NCBI RefSeq assembly: GCF_030848805.1
Contig: NC_092367.1
Coordinates: 13,045,180-13,109,179, forward strand
Length of the DNA stretch: 64,000 nt
Direction of reading: 5' to 3'
From: Temnothorax longispinosus
Lineage: Eukaryota; Arthropoda; Insecta; Hymenoptera; Formicidae
Shown: piece after piece, positions 36,729 to 45,700 of the stretch
Layout: the number at the start of each line of letters is the position of its first letter
How positions within the stretch are numbered: the stretch's first letter is position 1
The notes under the pieces: generated by a model
What the model was told of the DNA's origin: nothing
Seen by the model: only the letters and a program-made list of their open reading frames with translations
The model's database searches: none
Position numbers and translations under genes: made by a program

Positions 36729-39700
36729 GATTCGGAATGACTCTCCTAACAACATATTTAAAAATAAACCAAATCGGAGAGGAGGGCCTTTTTATGCATA
36801 AATACCAAAGAAAATTAAACGTTTGCGTGGAAAATTGAACAATACTTAAAAAAATAGATTAAAAAATAGGTAGGGTACATATTTTTTGGGCTCCCCCGAT
36901 TGATTATCACTGTCAGAGTCACAACAAAGGTTTTTACCAAGAAAGCCGCAAGAAAATATCAAAATTTGGAAAAGGCTCTATTGTAAATAATTACCGTTTT
37001 TGAAAATATATTTAATAAAAATTAATGTTAATTTAAAAAAATTAAGTATTTTATGCAAAATTAGAAAAAAAACTTAAAATAACACAAGCAGTAAGAAGTG
37101 TCGTTTTCGGTTGAAGCGGATCTTAATATTTTACAATATCAATTATTATTAAATACATTTTTTAGTTTTTTAAACTGCGTGCCAATATGGACTTTGTCGG
37201 ACTTAAAACGCATTTGTGTAAACTGAAACTAGAAATAATATCTCATATTAATTTGATTGTCAAGTAAAATAATATATCAGAAAAATATTTATAACAGTTA
37301 TACAAACTTAAGGATAGATCCGAGTATATGTTCATAGATGATTATCTTTAACCTTATAAATATACTTCTACATAATTCCTCATAATAATATACAAGCATA
37401 TAAGATCATATATGGCTAATATAAGGTTATATTTAAAAAGGTTTTATGGAATATGAAATCATATATTTTCAAATATAGTCATATAACATTGTTCACGATT
37501 ATATTTTTATTTTTGATATGACCATATATAATTATATATCTACTAATATGAACAAATAAGAGGTATTTTTTTCCGGGTATATAATCATATATGCTCATAT
37601 ATGACCATTGTACGGATCCGTGTTCCGTACTCTGCCGGCACGGTTCTGGTACGGGGTGGTGCCGCGCCCGTCCGAATTGGCGGGCTTGAGAGCGCAAAAG
37701 CGGCGACCTGTTTTGCGCTCTCAAGCCCGCCAATTCGGACGGGCGCGGCACCACCCCGTACCAGAACCATGAGCGCGAGTGACAATTATCACCGCGGGGC
37801 GGTTGACCTTTCTCGTATTTCTTTTACAAACACGAGACTATATAAGGACAAGCCTGTCCGCAAGAAATAACTCTCGCATTGAATAACTCCCCCGAGCATT
37901 ACACATACCGGGTGTTGAGACTACGATTAAGATTTGCAAACTTGTGAGTTTCCACTTCAATCTGGAGCGAGCGGAATCAGCTCTCCGTTTTTTGGAACGC
38001 ATCAGAGCTAAGACTAATCTCCGCCAACTCTTGAGAGTCCGCCCCTCCCACCCACCGAACAGGATTTATTCGGTTTGTGGTGGTGGAAACCAAGGGCCAC
38101 TCCACTCGAGGCACCAGCCGAGGACGACGACGTTCCCGAGCAAGGAGGCGAGCCAGAAGGCCCTCCCTTCCTAGACGATCATCAGCGGCAAAGGAGCCTG
38201 CACCTACACAAGGGCCACTGTGGCACTTGACTCTCGTGAGCCTCTTGGAGTCACACCCGGGACTCACCCAACCACCAAGGCTGAGCCTTGCTCCGCGGCG
38301 GTTGACCCACGAGCACTCAGGCCTCTGCCTAGTGGTTCCTGGAGAACAATCAGTACGCAGACCGAGGCCAGGAAAAAGAAGAGCCACCAGCAGAAAACCA
38401 AGGAGCCTGGAGACTCTGCCCTCCCCTGTGATCCCAGAGTTACCCCTCGATCGGGCCTCTACAACTCCGGGCAAAAAAGCCGACCAGAACAATAACCAGG
38501 AGGTCTTCTATGACAAAGACCTCCCTGGTTGCCCGCTGACAGCTAGACAAGCAGCAAAAAATAAAGCTCTTGTTCTAGATTTTTTGAAAGCCCGGCGCCC
38601 TTGTGCGCCGGCATAATAAGATAAATCAAAATCAATTTATGTATCTAAAAATGCAATAAAGCTCACTCATCTTTCTCAAAATCGAGACTCAAGATTTTAC
38701 TCTTCTCAAACTTTCTTCACCAACTTCCGTGCTCCCGACAACCATATATAATTATATACCCTCATATATGGCCATATAATATTGTTTAAGATTATATTTT
38801 CCATTTATTATATGATCATATAATCATGTATCTACTAATATAAACTAATATAAACTAATATGAACAAATAAGAGGTTTTTTCCGGGATATATTTTTTATA
38901 GCTACAGATGTTTCTGAAATATATTTGACAATATTATCATGATACTTTTACAAATGCGTTTACAGAAACTGCCATGGGCACTTCACTACGAGACCTTGGT
39001 GCGTCCCAGCAGCGGTATCGAGAAGCGGTTCATCAGATGGGCGAACATTTTATTTATAGGTATAATAATTTATAGATATAATAAGTAATTGTATATTCAT
39101 ATTCCGTCTTAAGATATATGACTTCGTATTGTAGGGGAGACCGAGGCTAGTAAGTCAAATTTTCAGTTTTTAATTTTTAATAAAATACGTAAAAGAAATA
39201 TCGTTATCGCGTTTACAGTAAGACGTATATTTGGCTGTCAAATTCAATTCTTAAAGTTAACTTAATTTGATAATAATTATCTAATATATTTAAGTATATT
39301 ATTCCTTTTGAGTATATTATTCCTTAGAGGAAGTTCGGGTATTCTGAACCACCCTAAGCCTTTTTTAATATAACTTGAAAACTATTAAAGATAGCTGAAC
39401 TTTGTTTACGCTGAGTTGTAATGCCAAATGTTTATTACAACGTATTCCTAGCCAATTTCGTTTATTTATAGTGAGTTTAATGTTATAGCAAAATTTTCGA
39501 AGGTAGATTTTTATCGGGTAAAGTGAACCATGTTGGGCAAGGTATAGGTATCACTTTATCAATCTTGCAAATAAGTAATTTTTATTCTATTTTGCGGTAT
39601 ATTAATAACGAAACAGTTTATAATAATTATTATATTAGGGGAACGGGAGGTAGCCCCGGACAGTGGATAGCCCCGGACATTATTAAAATTTAAGTATACC

Positions 39701-42700
39701 GCGTATCTATGGCCATTGTTTAAACATTCTGCATATGTCGAGATACGTAGAAGGGCATATTAGAATGTTTAAACAATGGCCATAGATACGCGGTATACTT
39801 GAATTTCAATAATGCCCGGGGCTACCCCTTGTTCCCTTATTATATATTTATTATATTATAATATATTACAAACTCTATTTTTAATTTTATAATATATTAC
39901 AAAAACTCTATTTTTAATTTTTGTGCTTTTTGTAACAATGTCATACAAGTGCATGTTACACGTTTAAAACTTTTGCTCATATATACTATTCATTAATATC
40001 TATTCATCGTAAAAATATTACACTTAAAAGACAGAAACAATACAATACTTAAAATACTAAAAAGTGGCAGATTATAAACTATCTCGCCTCCCGAGTCGAA
40101 ATTTTAGACAATTTTTTAACATCTGTAGATGCTAGAGGATCAATGTAGGTTTAATTTACATCCCAGGAAAAAAAATCTCTTATAATGTCATATGATTGTA
40201 TAAGAAGCGATCTTATATACTCATATATGAATTTTGACCTGATAAGAACTTATATGGTCATATATGATTATATAAGATTATATAAGGACATATAAAAAAT
40301 ATCTCTTATAATGTCTTATATGCTCATATATGATTATATAAGATTATAATATAAGAATCACACATGATAATATACTAGTATATAAGACCATATATGACTA
40401 TATAAAGTAAAGCGGGGAGCACACACTTCTGCATAACGGTTGATTGGTCCATACACATATGTGCATAAGAAAATAGACCAATCAATTTTCTTATGCTTAC
40501 GTATTATGCGCTGTGCAGAAGTGTGTGCTCCCCGTTTTATACTTAAAGAGGTTTAGCCATAGAATATTGTTCAAGATTATATTTATATTTCTTATATGAC
40601 CATATACTATATAATTATATATCTATTAATATGAACAAATAAAAGGTATTTTTCCCGGGTATATAATCATATATGCTCATATATGGCCATATAATATTGT
40701 TTAAAATTATATTTTCCATTTCTTATATGATCATATATAATCATATATCTACTAATATAAACTAATATGAACTAATACGAACAAATAAGAGGTTTTTTTC
40801 CCGGGCGTATTTTCTTTTTATATAGTAAATGTAATATTACTAATTGTAAATATATATAAAAAACTTAAATAATCGTTTTATAAAGTTACATTATAATCTT
40901 CTTAAAAAGTAACATGTCTATTATTAAATAATTATGGTTTAGATTAATGAGGCCATGGTTGCACGTCAATTGGATATTCTGGTTGACGCCAACAGGTAGA
41001 GAGCAAAGAAAAATTCTGAAGATATTACATGGATTTACTGAACAAGTACGTAAAAATGCTACTTAATATTATATTTAGACATTATATCTACTTTGGAAAA
41101 TTACAAAAAATGTTCGATGCGTTTATCGTATAGAAACGTAAGATAATATTCTAAGTTAATTCATCAATGATGACAACACATTGCTAATAAATTATATAAA
41201 TCATTGAAGAAGCATTAATATATTTGCACAGATTATTGCTGAAAGAAAACTTTATCATAATCGCACTAATAATCAATACTTGAAAAGCTTTGGTAATGAC
41301 ACGTCGGCAAAGAGAGATGACGCAGAACCGATAGAAAGTACGTAATGTAATCAGTAAACTGTTCCTTATATTTAGTCGATGTTAAAATATTATAATTTAT
41401 ATTTTACAACTTACTAATATTATATAAATATAAGTAGAAAGGGCTGTAAGGGTCACAACGCGGATCACGGTGCGTTCAGATATAAATGTGATTTATTCCT
41501 CGAATTACAAAATTCCAAACGTTTCGGCTCCTGTCCGAGCCATCCTCAGTGGTATATATATTCTCCCTTAACATGGTGAGTTTACTGTTTCAATTTGACA
41601 GAAACTTAGTGAGACTAAAAGGTCGATCCAAATCAGTTAGTCTGGAGAAAAAATACATCGCAGTCAAACCAAATAATAAGAAAATAAGTCAAAAAGAATG
41701 ATCTGTGCAGAGCGATCTGTAAGACGAGATCCCATCGACGCGACGCACAACGAAAGACTGAATTAGTTCTTACAGCCCTTTCTACTTATATTTTTATTTC
41801 GAGGGTCTTTATATCACACTTATTTAATATTATATAGCTTAAAATCTAAATGTAGTTTAAATTCTCAACGTAGTCAATGTTATGCAATGAAAACATCACA
41901 TAATAATTAGGCTATTAAATTATTGATTCCCATGTGCTGTCATATTTAGCACGGAAAAAACGGCTTGCAATATTGGATCTTCTAATAGCGGCATCTCGCG
42001 AAGGTCTTATGACTGATTTAGATGTCAGGGAGGAGATCGACACTTTTATGTTTGAGGTATCTATTTTTGTAATTTTTCTTTAACTTTCTTATTGATTATT
42101 TGGTTTATTGATATACAGAGTAGCTCACATAACTTTTTACAGCTCAATATCTCGAAAACTATTTTATTCATTTTAAGGGTCGACAGGAGTAACACTACCG
42201 ACCTCTGTCGGGTTGCTTAGCTGCGAGTCCGTATTTTATTTATTATAAATTTTTTAAGAGCCAAAATGGAAAATCCGGCTCTGTACCAGCTTGCGGCTGA
42301 TCTTACTGATTAAAACGAGCATAAGTGAAATGAGATTCGTTAATTAATTTGGCTAAAATTTGGGAAAAGCCGTTCCTAAGCAGCTTTGCAGCTCTAAGCA
42401 AGCCTGCAAAGCTGCTTAGGAACGGCTTTTCCCAAACTTTAGCCAAATTAATTAACGAATCTCATTTCACTTATGCTCGTTTTAATCAGTAAGATCAGCC
42501 GCAAGCTGGTACAGAGCCGGATTTTTTATTTTGGCTCTTAAAAAATTTATAATAAATAATATACGGACTCGCAGCTAAGCAACCCGACAGAGGTCGGTAG
42601 TGTTACTCCTGTCGACCCTTAAAGATTTAGATCTTTTGGTAATTATTCAGTTTACACCCCTCACCTCCGATTTTGATGAACTTAGGCTTAATCGACGCGT

Positions 42701-45700
42701 TTTTGCTCAAAACGACCGAATCTGGCAGAAAAAAGTGTCGCTCTGCCACGCGAAGCGAGATATTAACAGCTAAAGTTGACGACTCTCAGGTTATGATTCC
42801 TGTCATACCGACGAGATGTAGCGACTGGTAGCGACATAAACATGCCCCGCGAGGGCATATGCGCATGCTCAGTGGCCGCACCCGCATGCTCCGTAGCCAC
42901 ACGCAGTTGAATGCACGAATTTTGAAATTAGCGAACTTAAACAAATGAAGCACAACAATGTTATTTTCAGACACGCGACACGCAATCGCACGCTTGACGC
43001 CACGCAACATACATAAACAAAAAAAAACGTCAATTTTTTTTAGATTTTTAAAACCAGTATTTTCAAAGTTATTAAAGATCGAAAATTGCATCAAATCGCT
43101 GAAAATTGGCCAAACACTCTCATTAAAATATCAATATCTCCGCGGTTTTATGCTATTCACAGACTTTGGCATGGGCTCATTTTGAAGCTTTCGAACGTCG
43201 CTTCAATTTCGTGTAATTGAATTTTAACAAGAAAAATTTTGGTTAATTGTTATAAACAATTAAATTTTCAAAGGTGATTTTGAAACATTATCAACATCGA
43301 CGTGGAATTTTTCACCAACGAGCAATATCGAGCTGAAACTATCAAATTGCAAGCTCGTTTTGATCAGGCCAGGCCCATGCGTGAGACACTCACGTTGCAT
43401 TCTTTTTTACCAAGATCAAAAAGTGAACTGATTGTAAAACAATTCTCGGCAGGAACGCAAGAGCAAGTTGCTGTAGTTCGTAAATAAAATACTTATTTGG
43501 TTTTCTCAAATACTTGTCGAGGTGTTGTTGAATTACCCTGTTCAATCCCGAACACAATTCCTTTCCTGCACGCAAGTTTTATGAGCGCGCCAGGACAGCA
43601 GCGTGGTTACTTGTTTTTTTTCGCATAGTGTCCATTTGTTTTCCATTCTAAAACTTACCAGTTTTGTAGAGAATTAACTAACGAACAAACTCGTATTTTT
43701 TTCAACATTCTACTGTAGTGGTAAGTTATGAAAAATCACCTTTGAAAATTTAATTGTTTATAACAATTAACCAAAATTTTTCTTGTTAAAATTCAATTAC
43801 AGGAAATCGAAGCGACGTTTGAGAGCTTCAAAATAAGCCCATGCCGAAGTCTGTAAGTAGCATAAAACCGGAGATATTGATATTTTAATGAGTGTTTGTC
43901 CAATTTTCAGCGATTTGGTGCAATTTTTTATCTTTAATATCTTTGAAAATACCGTTTTTAAAAATCTAAAAAAAAATACAGCGCTTTTATTTGGAAGTAT
44001 AGAACGTATTAAAAAATTATTATCTAGTATTTCAAACATCATCTTTCGAAGGTGTCCCTTTTGACGTGTTTTCGCTCATATTGGCAATTTTTTTTAAATT
44101 TTATTATATTCTTCAGTCTTTTCTACCCCTATTTCATATATATATATAATATATATATGTATAAATATTATATATATATATATATATATATTTGTTAGGA
44201 ATACGTACATATATAGAAACCTAATAAAGCTGGGTCTAATCAACCAAATCTTAAAGTATTATATATGAAATAAGGGTAGAAAAGACTGAAGAATATAATG
44301 GAATTAGAAAACTTATACACTTTTAATGATGCTCTATATAAGAATACATGTATAACTTATACTCTATTTAGACATAAATCGGTATCCCCGGATCGACGAC
44401 AAATTCATGTCCATACAAGATCTTCCCAGTGTTAAGTATAAATTTCTTGCAGAAATCGGTAACCCCTTCCCCGATTCTCGCCAAAGTAAATGCCAACCTT
44501 CCTTCAATGATATTCTATATAAGATTACATGTACAACTTTACATTTTTTTTAAACATAAATCGGTAACCCCTTCAAACATTGACGCCAAATTCAATACCG
44601 GTACTTTCCTAAAAAAATTTAGCTCAATATCACAAAATGTATGGAAATTAGAACAAACACGGAAATTTATTAAAACAGAAATCGGGGTAACCCCTTCACC
44701 AATCATCACCAAATTCAATACCTTCCTTTAATGACACTCTATCCATAAAAAAATAAATTTCAACTTGATATCACAAAATTTATGGAAATTAGAGTAATCA
44801 CGGAGATTTGTTAAAATAGAAATTGGTAACCACTTTTGGATACTTTAGAGACTTTAGAGAGAAAATGGGACTCTATAAGCTATCGAATGACACCTTATTT
44901 ATTACTCTACGATTATTTTAATTATTCTTTATTTCTCTCCTCTTCTGGGGCTGAAAAGGCGCTTTTTTTTTCTCTCGTAAAAACGGTCCCAAAAACCTTT
45001 ACATCTTGCTTCATTTCTCCCTCCTGGTCATTGAGTGACCTCACATCATGTTTCCCTTCCCTTTGTTTTTCATCCGGCACTCCTCTGGCCATCTCCTTCA
45101 GCTTCCCTTAATTCAGCACTCCTAGAACTCCCTCCTTCCTGTCGCGGCTCTTCCCTTCTTTCCGGCTCTCTCTCTCCTCGTGTTCGACGCCTTCCTTCTT
45201 TTTTACTTTACCTTTACTCTGAAAATAAAAGTATTAATCCTACATCTTATTTCCTTCTCCTCCTCCCCTTCTTCTCTCTTAACGCTTCCCTCTCTATCTC
45301 CCTTCCTCTCTCCTTTCTATCTTACATTCCTCTTACTCTCTTTTCTTCCTATCGTCTTCTTTCTCGTCCGAATTCATTACAGATTCTCCTCCATCCTTTT
45401 CGCAATCTCATCTTCCGGGGTCCCTCATCTCCATCGATTTGTTCTCATCCATTTTTACCCTTAATCTGCTCCCTTCCTTTTTTCTTGCATCTAGTACCTT
45501 CCACTTATCCTCTTTATTCTCCATCTTTACTATTATCGTCACGGAGGTAGGGGCTATTCGGAAGTTGAGCCGTATACCTATATATATTCTCTCTTTGTAA
45601 TTGGCGCAGTATTAAAAAATTTCACATATTTTTTTTAAATAGATACCACTTGTTATTTAAGTCTTTTTTAAGTAGATATCACTTGGATTGAATAAATTAA

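Larger units (their letters stand above)
37340..38893. repeat. TATATG-rich CCGGG-linked repeat units, split by an LTR-like element
   Basis: Units of about 145-170 bases begin TATATAATCATATATGCTCA and end GAACAAATAAGAGGTTTTTT-CCGGG. A boundary between units lies at 37575 and an end at 38893. The same units lie at 40545-40806. The second unit is split at 37604-38745 by an LTR-like insertion. Confidence 0.65.

Noticed and set aside
45035..45550. 171-codon Ser/Leu/Pro-rich frame
   Set aside because: It is a translation of the polypyrimidine tract; composition alone explains it.
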